Shown here: positions 1-13,205 of the stretch, piece by piece
Position numbering within the stretch: position 1 is the first letter of the stretch
How the letters are laid out: each line of letters starts with the position of its first letter
Origin: Astrocystis sublimbata
Lineage: Eukaryota > Ascomycota > Sordariomycetes > Xylariales > Xylariaceae
Reading direction: 5' to 3'
Length of the DNA: 64,000 nt
NCBI GenBank assembly: GCA_022453515.1
Contig: JAJNNY010000011.1
Coordinates: forward strand, 310,001 to 374,000
Notes under the pieces: model-generated
What the model was told of the DNA's origin: nothing
The model's database searches: none
What the model saw: the letters and a program-made list of their open reading frames with translations, nothing else
Position numbers and translations under genes: made by a program

Positions 1-2550
1 GGAAATCCATATACATAGTGTTGGCAAATGACGAAACTCATCGACGTCGAGTATGTGATAGATAAATGTAGTATTCGGAGAGATTCTGGGTGTCAATATG
101 CCATATCCTATATACCGCCTCTAATATCAGACTGCATATAACACGTGAAATTACATGATTGTGCGATCAGATGACGATATCGGACTTGACGACTGGTTGT
201 AACAAGGGCTAGATTTCTAGGGCTTGGAATAGGCTTCGATTCAGCTAATAATTCTCTAGGGCACAAAAGGGTCCATGTCCTCCTAAAGCCTCTACTCCAG
301 GCTGGAGGAATCCCTTCTATTTATGCTCCTTCTGGCAGCCCTTGAGGCCGGCTTCGGACCTTCCTCGGGTCTGCGGCAACGCCTCACTTATGCCTGTTGG
401 TTGTCGCCTGCATACGGAGGTCCTCATGACCTTCTAGATCCGTAGCTCTGATCCAATCATCTACATATTCAGAGGTTTAGGGCGCGTTGGCTTCCTATTT
501 GGGTAGCCCGGAAGTGACCCGTGTGACACTGGTGCTGCCAAGAGAACTGATATTGTTCCTCATGCGACGAAATTTGAAATCACTTTGTTCACGGACACGG
601 GAAGCTAGGTAGACAATAACTGGTTGTACGCCACGGGAGAGTATATTTCACTTGCTACTTTATGGGGATTGACGTGCCGACATTCCACTGATCGCCAGAT
701 CTGCCATCTTTCAAAACTTGAATATGTTAAGTGCAATGGAATTAAAGCCTCAGAAACTTAAATATACACGCGGGAAATTAAATCACCTTGTTGTCACTCA
801 CTCTGATCATACGCCACTTCGCAGCGCGAATGAGGTCCCATATCCAATGACATATTCGCACTCACTTATGCCATATCAAACTCGGCATTGGTCTAACCCC
901 AACACATTTGAGTGAATTCAATTCGCCTGCCACGGCTACGCGTCCTGCGCCGGGGACATCACGCGATATTGATATTCCGTGCCGGGTGACAAAGGCAACC
1001 ATTCGCGACCTGTTGCTTGCATCCTCCCGTCTCGGATATTCAATAGCGAGTAGAGTTAGAGTGGAAGCAGGATGCCATGGTATTATTAATGTGCTGATAA
1101 TGCAGGTCGTCAAGCGCAGAGACGGTGGGCCGAAGATCGCTGAAAGTTGCTCAGGTCTGTCGTTTCAACACGTAAGCTCTTCAGAGCTAATTATGCCTCT
1201 ATTCTTCCTATTTGACGATATGTGTGCTCTCATGTTTGACGCGATAAAGTGGTGAGGTATGATGCCGCAGTCTGGTTCCATGATGCGACGGTTCTACTGA
1301 AGCACTATAATAATAATACATCGTATTCAACGTGGGATTCCATGCTGGAACCCCTTAATGCTGAGAACAGGGGTGTCTGCTCACATTAGATAACCGAGAT
1401 CGCGTGGTGAAGTGTCGTTTAGCACATCATGAGCTTATCCTTGACGTTGACATGGGAGATGATGGTGCTCCAGGAGCCATTGAGTTCTGATGAGTATCAG
1501 TCTGTTCGGCGGGCCTATTTTCCTGACAACCGTCTGCAATATAATCCGCACGATGGTATTGGACACTCTCCATATGCCTCGAGATGAAGTTATATGAAGT
1601 CTCCCCTGGTCAAATAAATGACCCGAGCCTCAGGCTAAAGAGGCTCAATACGGAATAGCCTTGATTTGTTCTCGAGTGAAGCGACAAGGGTGTCGGAGAG
1701 ACCAATGAGGACTTCCTATGTCGTCTTGGCGTCCTAATGAGGCAGTCAAATCGGGAGCCCCTGTCGTGAAGGCATTGGGGTAGCATTTGTTATATCAACA
1801 TCCTCATGGCGAGAACACAGCAAGGCAGAAAGAGATGGACTTCCAACGTTGGGGTGGGATTTCGTTATATTTCTTATCATGAAAGTAGTCCCACAACTCT
1901 ATATTAAATCAGCATAGCACACCTGCGTAGTGTAAGAATAGGCTCGGTTGACTATCCCTGCGAGCTTGATGCTTGGTCTTCGGTTTTACAGCCTGGCTCC
2001 ATGGTCTTGGGTCTCACGAATGAAGCCGATTTACACAATCCTGGGAAGCTATATAGCGAAAGGTATAGTCCTGATAATGTGGTGTTCATTCGATGCGGAG
2101 GGAGACTTCGCTTCTCCTCAAGTTGGTGTACCCTCATATTAGCCTACAGCGCCCGGCATACCAGTACAGGACATGCTTGTGAAGTTGTGTCTCACATTGA
2201 GAACAGAACAGATTGTCGCGTACGACACGGAACGGTTAAAGGACTGCTGAATTTCCTCCCATTGGCCCAGTTAGCCAGTAGCCTTGATCCTAAACATCAG
2301 ACTAGAACCTGGTATTGAGGTGCTAGAACCTGCAAGATACTATACGGACCTGCATGACAAGCATCCGCGATGCGATGCGATGCGAGCAGTATACAATTAT
2401 AGACACAACGGCTCTCTATGGTGTCTCAAGCAAGCTCCGATTGTCGAATCATGACGGGCAGCGGCGGATGGCGGACCGAATAGCATCATCCTAGGGACTG
2501 CCTGGGGGGGTTGTAGTGAAGTCGAAGCTAGTGTTTGTTCTGAGGATGGA
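1..2550. other. Intergenic, no gene supported
   Basis: Only short overlapping open frames occur, on both strands. The longest is 908-1255 (+), 115 codons, with no motif or splice context I can support. A short (GCGAT)n run lies at 2367-2385. I see no transposon ends, tRNA or rRNA. Confidence 0.5.
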
Positions 2551-2558
2551 TATATAAA
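2551..2558 (+). promoter_or_regulatory. TATA box of the proline-rich protein gene
   Basis: The sequence TATATAAA lies 183 bp upstream of the ATG at 2741. It is the only good TATA element between the gene and the left edge in a sensible position. Its role is inferred from position. Confidence 0.45.
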
Positions 2559-2740
2559 CACTTGCTTGTTGTCACCCAATTCGTATACAGATTGTTACCA
2601 CCCATCGTTCTCTTCGGCAGGAAACTTTTACGACCACTTCACTTTATAGGTATGTTATAACAACGATGGCCCCAAGATAGGAGTCAATGCTAATCAGCCG
2701 CATTCGTCTATGAAGGTAGTGTCCCAGATACCAAGTCACG

Positions 2741-3766
2741 ATGAAGCTCGCTCTTGCTGCCCTTACGGCGGCTCTGGCCAGGTAATTCTTCCTTGCCCTT
2801 ATATCTCAGGAGGTGAGAGTTGTTGACTCGTACCATTATAGCCTGACCGTGGCCGCGCCACCACCACCGCCGCCGCCAGTTGCATCGCCAACTGCAACGA
2901 GCTCAGTCACTGGAGCTCCTCCTCCACCTCCTCCACCACCGGTTGTATCATCAACCGCCACAAGCTCAGTTACTGGGGCACCACCACCGCCACCCCCTCC
3001 ACCAGTCGTATCGTCAACTGTAACGAGCTCAGTTACCGGGGGTCCTCCTCCACCGCCGCCGCCGCCAGTTGTATCATCGACTGCCACAAGCTCAGTTACT
3101 GGTGCCCCCGCGCCGCCGCCTCCGCCGCCAGTCGTGTCGTCAACTGCGACTAGTTCAGTCACCGGAGCTCCTCCACCGCCACCACCGCCTCCACCAGTCA
3201 AATCAGCAGTCATGACAGCCCGGGACAACGCCGCGCCGCCACCACCACCCCCACCACCAGTCAAGTCCTCGACCGTGACGACGATAATCACCGGTCTCCC
3301 ACCACCACCGCCGCCTCCAGCGACAACCTCCGCCTCCACCTCCGCGACCGCGGCGCCACCACCACCTCCCCCGGCCCCAACAAGCGTAACAACGATAATC
3401 ACCGCCCTCCCGCCCCCACCGCCACCTCCAGCGGGAGACAGCACCGCAAAAACAACATCACCCCCCTTCATCATCACGACTCTCCCCCCCGGAAAGCCAA
3501 CCGTGTCCCCGCGCCCATGCCCAACCGTGACGCTCACGACGCGGCCGGCCGACTGCCAGCCGATCCGCTGCCCGATCCCCGGGTGCACGTACGACCAGGA
3601 CATGTTCGTGCCGTGCGGCTGCTCGCCCAAGACGCTTCTGTGGGTTGAGGGATGCCAGACGGCGTGCGCTGAGGGCTGTGCTACGCGGACCAACACGCGT
3701 GTCCAGCTCTGCGGCACCGCTACTGCGACGCTGGCTGGCGGGCCTGAGGAAACTGCTGCTGCTTGA
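2741..3766 (+). CDS. Secreted proline-rich repeat protein with cysteine-rich C-terminus
   Basis: Two exons, 2741-2781 and 2842-3766, give 321 residues. The 60-nt intron runs from GTAATT to TTATAG and joins a signal peptide (MKLALAALTAALAS, continuing LTVAA) in frame to the repeats. About nine blocks of 6-9 prolines alternate with Ser/Thr/Val linkers of the type VVSSTATSSVTGA. The last 95 residues change character and hold ten cysteines (for example CPIPGC, PCGC, GCQTACAEGC), suggesting a disulfide-bonded domain. Such proteins are usually extracellular or wall-associated; the linkers are good O-glycosylation sites. No enzyme motif is visible. Starting at a downstream in-frame codon would lose the signal peptide, so the spliced start is preferred. 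The exact family is not recognised. Confidence 0.8.
2870..3200 (+). repeat. 63-nt coding minisatellite (Pro8 + VVSSTATSSVTGA)
   Basis: Five consecutive units of about 21 codons each encode a proline run plus a 13-residue linker. Units differ mainly at third positions (CCA/CCG/CCT, GTT/GTC), so they are old enough to have accumulated silent changes while the peptide was kept. More degenerate units continue to about 3440. Confidence 0.75.
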
Positions 3767-5731
3767 ATCTTGCCCACCTTTTCTGGTTAGAGAAGGATCT
3801 GGACGTATCGAACAAGAGAGAGACGTTTTGGTTTTGGCATGATTTTAGATGATGGATGGATTTACTTCTGCAGACTAGTCGCTACCGGCATTGGGCCCGC
3901 TCCGCTCACCTTGCAAGCAAAGCAAGCCCCTATATAAGTAACTATTTATAGGACACAGTGCCTCTAGCTTCTAGGCTGTAAGGAGACTTTTGATTTTCCT
4001 TCCTTCCTTGCGCAATACGAACTGTCGTTTACCGGACTTTATACCTCATGAGTGAGACTATCGGAGTAGTGTCCCTCGTGTGCCTTTGATGAATTGCTAT
4101 AGTTGCCCTGGAATCACGGCAAAATGAAAGCATTCCGCAGATTCGTACAGCTGCCATTGGCCTCATCATGTTCGGGCTGTGTTTTGTAGCAGTTGTGACC
4201 TCTCCGTAGGCGTTATTGGCCTTTTTCTCATGAATGTTAATCATATTCCTGCAAACAGTTCAGAATAGGGGTCAAAGCCCATTACAATTCAATCCCTACT
4301 CGCAGTCCGAGACGCCATATGAGTTGGTGTGATGTTCAGGACAAGCTTCATGTATGTCACACCTTCGTAATTATTGACTGTTCAATATAGTATCATACTA
4401 ATCAAAGTATCTCTCCTCTCCTCGACGCTGCTTGACTTGAAAGGCAGTGAGGGGGTAGATGCGCTGACAAGAGAAAAAGGGGGGAGGAACGTTCCAGTGA
4501 GATCAAACATCCGTGACTTGTCCTCATATCCAATTCCCGCAATGCATTTCCCTCCCATCCCCTCTCCCCTCTCCACTCTCCTCTTCTCCTTTCTCTTCTC
4601 CTCTCCTCCCCCTTGTCCTCGGCTCTGCAACAGCTAATTTCCCCTCTCTCCTCTCATCTAATTCTCGCTTCACTCTGGCCACATCATTCGCTAGCCATGC
4701 TATATTCGATACCGTTTATTAGTTTTTGAAAGCCAAGGTAGGGGGATATTTTGCCTCGAGGAAATCACTTGACTAATGGTCATTTGCTTTGTGACCGAGT
4801 TGGTCGAGCACGTATTTATATTGTCTGGCTTCTAATCTTACGAGGATCATTTATACACTGCTGAGGCAGCTTCGGCTTCATACCTCAGTGCACCAACTAC
4901 CTCTCATAGCTTTACCGATTCTCTTCTTCTTTTTGGCTTCATCGTAGATTGATGCTCTCATATCCGCGATTATGACATTTTATCTATCTCATGAAGATCT
5001 CCAGTCTCGCACCCTACAAGTTCACAAGTCACTTTCAATCGATCCCGAGAAGAGCGCATCTGACACTCACATCACATCATACAGGGCCATCTGTTCAAGT
5101 GGGGGAATTCAATATCTTATATTTTAATTCTGTAAGCTGGAGGTGTTCGCACTATCTAAAGTCTTGTTGTCCTTCCTTTCCACGTCGACCCCTGGTTCGT
5201 TCGTGGCATCATCCACCATACCTGACTTATCATGCTGCCTTTCGTTTCAATCGTGTTGGTTGTTGTCGGTATTACACCCTTCTAGGTGCTTGATCATCCT
5301 TCGACATACATACATTTCATGTGATTGACTCCTCTTGACCCTGCCGCTTTATCCGATCTTGTCCGTGTTGTTTTGTCAATGATATATCATTGTGGGTGGC
5401 AATGCTTCTCGTGACTCCATAAAGGCATATACCCCTTCTAGGATACCTACCAATTCATACTATGTAGAGACGACATGTTCGCATGCTATGTGCTGATATT
5501 TCGAGCGAGGACATTCCGCATACCCAAAAGGAACAAATTGATTCAATTGCAAGTGTTTCATTTCATGTCAACACTTGTACACGGTGAAACATGAATGAAT
5601 TCCTGGCAAGAGTCTCGGCATACGCGACTTCACGGGAGTCCTAACGCGTCGATATCTCGCATCCCCCTTCTAAGTTTACGTCGCAACTTTACTTTACGGC
5701 GAAGTCGAAGAAATTCCGAGTTGTCGTCATT
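3767..5731. other. Intergenic; polypyrimidine tract and TATA-like element
   Basis: A strongly C/T-rich tract at about 4548-4690 is followed by TATTTATATT at about 4813, the usual look of a rightward fungal promoter. However, the ORF behind it (4991-5293, start MKISSLAPYK) has no family resemblance and no clear splice pattern. A TATATAAG at about 3934 likewise leads to no ORF. The right part should contain the 3' UTR of the leftward karyopherin gene. Confidence 0.4.
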
Positions 5732-8700
5732 CTACCTTAGACCACCGTTGGGAGCTGCTGGTTGTGCAGTTTGTGCGGCAGTGGCAGCCACCTGAGAAGC
5801 GGCCTGAGCAATAACCTCTGCCTGATTGAAACATTGCTGTATGACGCTTTGCTCTTCTGGAGAGAGGTGGGAAGTTAAACCGGAGTAAAATTGAGGGTTC
5901 TCTGCTTGTAGTTCTGTTGACAAAAGGTTAGTCTCGGAGATGTATGAAGTAGGGCTGGTGAGTTTGGATGAGCTTACTTGTCAAAGTGCCCCGCAAGAGC
6001 TGATAAGGCTCAATCTTGTCTAGGGGCGACTCTAAGAGGACACTGTCCTCTCCCAGCTCCTCTTCTGAATCGTCGTGATACTGGTTTTCAATATGAGAAA
6101 ACTTTTGGGCCTCCTCGTTGAGAAATTCGAGATATGCGGTGCTCTCATCCCGACCATCGTTCTGGTCATCTTCTGGACCTTCGGTAGCCCAGTTGGTCTC
6201 ATCGTCCCCCCACTCCTCATCGTCTTCAACATCGTAGCTGTTATGATCAAAGTTGAAATCATCCTTAAGGGCGTCATCGCGGTTCTTCATAGCTTGAGGC
6301 AATGTTTTGAAGAGTGAAGTAATCCCTTGCATGAGTCTCGGCCAACCGGTTGAAACGCTAGCGGGAATTTGATCGGGGTTGAGGTTGAGTAGTGATATGA
6401 TAGCGACAATGCACAGTTTCTTGTCGTGAACGCGGCTGAAATGTTCCATGTTGCCAAACCAGAGGCTGAAGAACTTGTTGGTCCAGCCTTTCACTTCAAG
6501 GACCGCCAGCGTCAGGGCTGGGTTGTAATAGATCGCATTGATGACCATCTCCATGAGGTGAATTTTATAAGACTTGACTTTCACTTCTTGTCCGTTAAGT
6601 ACTGTCATGGCTAAAGTGATGAAACCGGTGACGGACTGATCAATGTTGTCACGAAGGCTCAACATCATAGCCTCAGCGAGCTTGCAGGCGCAGATCCGGT
6701 CGACACCTCCCACTTTCGGGTCCGAGAACATATCTAGGACCATTGAGTAGAGAGCTGTTACATATTCGGGTTTCTGGACAAGTTGGGGTGCGCCGTATTG
6801 GACAAAGTTGTCAAGAGCAGGGAGCATATCCTCCAAATACAACTCAGCACCTGACTTGAATGTCGCATGAATGAGCTCGAAGGCTTGCCACATGGTTGGC
6901 GAGATGCCTTTGGCGGCGAAGGTACAACTATCAATAATTTCGAAGACTTCATTATAGAGATCTGGAAAACGACATTCTTTAGTCTCACATGTGTGCTGAA
7001 TGACGACCGTAGAGCAGTGGACTGGGTTGGAGACGTACCGTAAAGCTTATTTACGAGAGTAATCTGAATCACCGGCATGAGCACGGCTTCAATGTGTAGA
7101 AGCACGTCCGGTGTGCTTTCTAGAGTGAGTATAAGGGTACCAATGGTTTGAAGGACACCTAGAGCAGTTATGCTCTTGTCGTCCAAGTAATCACCATAGT
7201 CTCCGTCGTCATCATTGCGACTTTCATTCTTGTCGACGAGTTCACGCACAATTCTAAGATAGGTATCCCTTAGCTGTTCACTGAGGGCAACAGCAAACGG
7301 GGTTAGCTCGGCTGCGAATACCTCGACGAAGTCCTCCATAACGTTGGCAAGGGCGTCAATGTCGCATTCATTGGCAAGCTTCAATAGCTGCTGCATAATG
7401 GTGGGGATGCTTTGCTGCATACTAATACGGATTGCATCGTGCCTTATGAGGGGTTGCAGAGCCAGCGCTGCAGTGACTCGGACGGGAAGGTCTGCATCGG
7501 CCATGCAATCAAGGATATGGCGGTAGATGACGAGCAGGTTGTTCTGGTCGCTGAAGTTAAGCTGTTCGAACTTCTCGATCGTGTCACACGCACGGGCACG
7601 TAAGAAGCCCCGTGGGCTCTTGAAATCGGGGAAGACGTATCGCACGAGAAAATGTTCGACTTGGTCGGCAATGGGGCTCTTCTTGCCGAGTAAAACGGGT
7701 GCCAAGGTACCGATCATTCTCAAGGCGCCCTCCTTTGCAACGTGGTTCTTGCTCTCATCGGGCGCTTGCTCGTATTCGTTTACAACAGTATTGATGAACT
7801 GAAGCAACTCGAACGTTTGTTTCCTCCGCACTTTGGTAAGGGTAACAAGGAAATTGGTAGCGGCCACATCCGGAGCAGACACCTCCTCATAGAAGTTGAG
7901 TTTCCGGTGCAGGTACTCTTCTGGTTCGTCCTCGAACTTTTCTACATCCTCCTCACTGAGGCAGAGTACCGGGAAGACGAGATGCGTAACCAGGTTGTTT
8001 AAGTGCGGCTTCATGAGACTCCACGTCGACTTAGGACGGCAGCACTCGTCGAGGAAGACGAGAGTATACGAGAGGCAAGGCTTGCTCAGCCAGGCTGTCT
8101 TGGCAACCCATTTTTCGATTTCCGTTAGGTAGTGCTTCAGAATTTCTGGCGCAATCGTAGTCTCGAATTCCTTTGCGTATTTAGTCGATTCGTCGGTCTT
8201 GGAGGTCAAACCCTGGGAGTTGCCGTGCCTAGCGGCTGTTAGCACCACTGCCAGATTCAACCGCGATGGATACAAGCCTGGGGAGTTGACAAACCTAATC
8301 CACAACCTATTGAGGTTAAAATACGCCCATTTCTTCGACTTCCACCAATGGTGGCGCTCTCTGTCCTCGACATCTTCGGGCATAGCTGAAGCAGGTATTG
8401 CTTTAGAGACAGTCTGCAGGAAAATGGTACACCAGCCGATATTGACTTCGTGCTGCCTCAAGTAGGCAGAAAGCTCAAGCTGCATACCAATCAGTATTCC
8501 AAGTCGACAAGGTTGTCACTCTTCCCAAATCCAAGACACATCCCCGACGCGCCGAGACGACATACCCATGTTGCATGCTTATAGGCTTTGAGGGCGATAT
8601 GAAGCATCTCCCCAGCTTCGTCGCTTTCTTGATTTACCAATTCATTACAAACTTGCTGCAGCCGCGGGAAACTGGCCTCGATGATTTTGTCGAACTCGCC

Positions 8701-9377
8701 TCTTTCGTGATCCTGGTTACCCTTGAACCGATAGGCTCGACACGTTACGAGCAAGCACTGCAGGCCAGCCAGAACCGACGGGGGGTCGTTGGCGTGAAGC
8801 AGCTGGAGGGTGACGTCCATAAAAGTAGGCCATTTTCCGGGAAAATCAAAGTGAAGGATGCGTTGGATGACCTGTAGGAGCTGTTGTCGGACGGGACCAC
8901 GCGAGGCAGCAAGAATGGGCAGAACACGGTCGCGAAAGCGCTGTTTCTCGTCTTCGGCTATCTGGGATTCCTCGGGGAAGTGGTCGTTCCTCGACCAGCC
9001 TCGATTCGTACGGTTCTTGAGGTAAATAACGGCTGCAGAGAAGGTTAGATTGGGCAGGTGAGTCGAGGTGGCGGGGACTCGGCGGGGGGGTGCGTACTCG
9101 ACAACCGAACGGAGTCTTCGGGCTCGGTGCTCAGAATCTCGAGGAGAGTGTCGGTGAAGCCGGCATGTGCCTCGGCCTGTGCGTCGGCGATGCTGTGTCA
9201 GCGAAGAGAGCGGGCAGAGCAGGCAGGGCGGCGGGCGGACGGTGGTGGTACGATGGAGGGGCAGACGGCGGACGGCGGTACACGTACCTGTTTGAGCTCG
9301 AGCTCGGCAGCCCGGCGCACATTGACGTCGGCTGAGAGCGTGGCCACAATGCGACTCCTGACGACGTTGGCATCCAT
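5732..9377 (-). CDS. nmd5: Importin-beta family karyopherin, Nmd5/Sxm1 (importin-7/8) type
   Basis: Six exons, 9377-9288, 9176-9098, 9032-8566, 8479-7039, 6961-5978 and 5913-5732, join in phase to 1080 residues, close to the usual size of importin-7 relatives. The family imports cargo such as ribosomal proteins and stress MAP kinases through nuclear pores and is released by RanGTP. The N-terminus MDANVVRSRIVATLSADVNV plus AAELELKQAEAHAGF and AVRL-type RLSTVIYLKNRTNRGW match the importin-beta N-terminal domain. HEAT-like helices fill the centre, and an acidic stretch (about residues 936-965, EDDEEWGDDETNW) is typical of this subfamily. The start was chosen because exon 1 is conserved and preceded by no other in-frame exon. 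Yeast has two paralogues (Nmd5, Sxm1); filamentous fungi usually have one, so the symbol is approximate. Confidence 0.93.
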
Positions 9378-12300
9378 GGTGGGCGGCCCAGGAGGAAGGG
9401 GGCTGGTTCGGGGGGGTCGAGCAGCAGCAGCGACGGCGGGCTACGAGATGCGGGCGGTGGAGCGATAAGATGAAGGGGCTATAAAGAAACTGACATCAAG
9501 CTGCACCCATCGACGGCGTAGACAGCGTCGACTGAAGCAGAGGGCACGGTGTCAAGCACGGGCAGCTGTGGCGGCGGTGGTGGGATGATGGCCGACAGTC
9601 GACGATTGGTAAAAATAACGGCGGAATTGGCAAAATGGCGGCCGGCTTGGATGCAAGTACGAGTGAGTATGCACGGATTGCAGCCAGGTACCTCGTCGAG
9701 TACTTGCAGTGGTATTGTATGGACCTATGTGCTGTGCTGTGTGTCTGTCAGGACTACCTAGTACTGTATGTACTCGTAGTTGTAAATGTGGTTGTGGATG
9801 CTGATGTGGATGTGAGAGTGGGCTGGGCAGACTGACAGACACCAGTTAGTGGGTTGGTAGGCCCCGTAGCACCCCAGCAGCGTAAGGTAGCACGACCTCG
9901 ACCGTAGTACAGTACTGTCACCCACCTGTGTGCCCTGCCCGCCCTTACTAACTGAAGTCCTGTCCTGCTAGGTCGTACCCGCAATTCTCGACCTTCAATG
10001 TTTACAATCCTGAAGTACATAATGTAAGCAAAGCAGGCCCTGAACCTGGAAGGCTCAGCTTACGAAATACAAGAGAACCTTCATCATTTGCAGAATACCT
10101 AATCTACAAATCTAACTCGACCCCTTGCTGGAAGTGTCACCCGGTGGACAGCGGCAACTCTGATCTTGCTCCCACTCTCCTACCTACCTGCCATGCATGC
10201 ATATAGCCAGAAAAATTTATCGGAAAAAAAGTTAGGGGCGGCCCGCGCAATGTTATTGCTCCCAGCCTAAGCAGGTTGGCGGGCATCTGAGCATAAAAGC
10301 CCAAGTGGCAGGAGAATGAGAATTGGTGGGGGAGCAGACCTGGCAACTGGCACCCTGCAGCTGGTTCCTGCTTAACTTCAATTGGGATGGAGGGGCCTGG
10401 AGGGGTACCTTTGGCGCACTCTATCTTGGGTAGCCACAGACTTATCTAATGTACTTACCCCTCCACCCAGGTAACCCAGGCTGATCCCAATTGGCTTTAG
10501 GCCTCGCTCTATGTATCTATTCTACCCACTAGAGTAGATCATTATAGCCACTAGAGCGACCCTATCGATGCGCCTAAGCATGGCTTAACTCATCCAGGTC
10601 GAATAGAAAATCGTTGGCGGTCTGTCAATCGGGTTAATGCGAGAAAATCCCGCTGCCGGCCAGGTGCAATTCTGGTGGGGGTTGGGAGGTGGGATGTCGA
10701 AGGACCCCTCGAATCCAGAGTGGGTTGTTTCCATCAACCGTGCTCACCGCCCAAGCATCTTCCTCCGGCGCTTGTTTCTGTGGCGGGGACCCTTTTAGGG
10801 ATCATGTGCAGTGAGACCCTCGGCGGGAGCAGGCCTCATCCATGTTGTACATGCTGTAGTAGGTCCACGATCGATCCGCAATTGAAGCGCACAACTTAAT
10901 GTACATTATCCGAGAGGATTAGGTAAGCCACCTCCCTACCTACGGCGATATCCCAACCAAACAAAAACACTACCGCGCCCTTTTCTGCGTGTGGGATGAA
11001 GAATCCATCATCACATGAGTGGCCAAACGAGGTCGCAAAGGATTCTTCCGGTTTCACAAGAGAGCGGGTGTCAATTTGCAATCCTTCCAGCCTGGAGATA
11101 CTTAAAATAATATGCCAATATATATCATCTGGGCTCTTAGGGTGCTGGGGTACTACCTACTACAGTACAAGCTGAGCTACGCATGTATGTGCATGCCGAG
11201 TATTTCCTAGGCGTCGAGTGTTAAGGAACTTTACATACATAATGGTCATCTTGATCTTTCCGACTTGATCTCTCGGCACCCTCATGTCCGTGCATGACAG
11301 ACAGCACATGGCTGAGAGCCGAGACGCGTGACTCACGATAGTCCTATGGTCGGCCTCTTCCCCACGCGTGTGCGACAGCCAGGCCATCCTCCAGGCGTGA
11401 AAACCTCAAGAGGCGTGCAGATACCTAGGTATTTCATCATGGTTATTACCCTTTCACGTTTAACAAAACGTTTGGATGGCATGAGCTCAGGCTAAATCGC
11501 CGATGCAATCATTACGCATTTTGTGCCGGCCACTCGCTGAACAAGGCGTGTGGATGGGAGTCGAGTTGAATAAATGTACCTGGTTTAGTCTTTGCACGTT
11601 GGTATGTACGGACGAAAGAAGGAATGGCTGCTGGCCTGCAATACACTTGTGGATTACTAGGCGCACATAGGACACGCTGATGAGCTTCTTGCAATTGATA
11701 AAGCAATGAATACACCGCAGAAGCAGGCACAAGGCCGCAGACCGTTTCGCCTTACAAAACGGCACATGAATGTTGATATTACCCCTGAACTTGTAATCTT
11801 CCATTGATCTGCTGGGCGCTAATCGTAGAACATCACTATCGCGTCATCGGACAGCAGCGACACTCCTTCCGTAACACTCATTATCCCATCATTATCGCGA
11901 TATCCTTCAAAGCCCCAATCAACCAAAAGAAGGAGTTACATGTTTTCCCGATGCGCCCCTCGTTCCAAGTCCCAAAGGGTTTTCTTGACCTGTTCGGACA
12001 TGGTTAGTGTCGCGAAGATCAACCTTCCAGTATAGTGGAAGGAAAGCCGGGGTAAGTTGTAACAAGATAAGACTTCGTATGAATGATATCAACGAAAACA
12101 TTGAAAGCACAAATGCGGACCAACCCGTGATAATCCTGGATAACTGGTGTCCGGTGTTGCTCTGGTAAGCTCCATGGAAGTCTAGATAGCTGCACAAGTT
12201 GCTGAAGGTTCCAAGTTGTGTGAATAGGCGTCATGTTTTCGCTCAATCAACCAGTCCCAGGTATGACCGACGAAAATTAGCTCGCGGCCTTGGAAATTCC

Positions 12301-13205
12301 GTGGTAGATCTCAACGACGTGCATTGCAAAGCACTGGAGAAGTGGTCTCCCCTGGCATGAGGCTTGCTTGCCTAAGAAGGTTCGAAACGTCAAAGATGTG
12401 AAACCCACATCAATTCCGAGGTTGCGAGTAGATCAGTGCCGTCTTGGGGGCCGTGTTTTGAAATCCGACTGGCTAGTAGAAAACTGACTGATTGTAGCCT
12501 AAACCTGACCTGCTTTCCCAACATAGGAAAAACAAGGATAAAGATCACGTGAAGAAAAACCAGGCCAAGGTTATGACAAAACTTTGTACCTGGCCGCCTG
12601 GTAAGAGCCCATCTTGGGTTCCATGTGAGTCGTGCAATAGCTGAGGTCGACGATATCCCATGGAGGTTCAAAGACGACAAGTGTTTCCAATGGTAGGCAT
12701 AAAGAGCCATGGTGAATAATAAAGGAACCGTGGAGTCCATGGGGGGTCCTAATCCAGTGGCAGTTTCCATAAGTGTCCTTGGAAGATCCAGTGAAGCAGC
12801 ATGGGCCGGAGAGGTGAGATGGCCGTCGTAGTGTTCAATGTAAGCTGTCGGTCAGTAAGCTAATCAATGAAAGAAAGGTTGTCATCCACCGGGCAAATGC
12901 GGAGACTAGAGCATGTGATGTGTAAAACTCCTTCGCAGAGGTTGTGGCATATATATACAAGTGTTGTCGTCCAATACTCACCTCGCTGTCCGGATCGTGT
13001 GCCCTGTCTATTAGCATCAAGAACCCTCCCAATGTCGCACAACCGATAGTGGAACCGAATACCGCAAAAAATAAAACAGAAACCCAACCTTGGGCTGGAT
13101 CCAGACAGCTGAGGGAACGTGGCAACATCCGCGTCACTAACCATGAAATAAAAATCATTTTCCTGAAGCAGGACCGGCAACCTGGTATCCAAACCCCCAT
13201 CCTTC
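9378..13205. other. Intergenic, no gene supported
   Basis: The first few hundred bases should be the karyopherin promoter. Between 9700 and 9840 there is a GT/TG-rich low-complexity stretch. From 11900 to 13200 several leftward open frames with hydrophobic stretches overlap (11919-12197, 12390-12770, 12835-13209), but I could not splice them into one protein. They may be a decayed or very intron-rich gene. Confidence 0.4.
11422..11431. repeat. TACCTAGGTA palindrome, first of six exact copies
   Basis: Exact copies lie at 11422, 16418, 17775, 22016, 60772 and 63957, all outside predicted genes. Shortened or one-mismatch forms (for example CCCTAGGTAGG at about 21017 and CCTAGGTAG at about 38946) are also intergenic. 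Function unknown. Confidence 0.85.

Noticed and set aside
2836..3777. 313-codon glycine/valine-rich open frame on the minus strand
   Set aside because: It is the antisense of the proline repeats (CCN codons read back as GGN) and has no signal, start context or splice logic.
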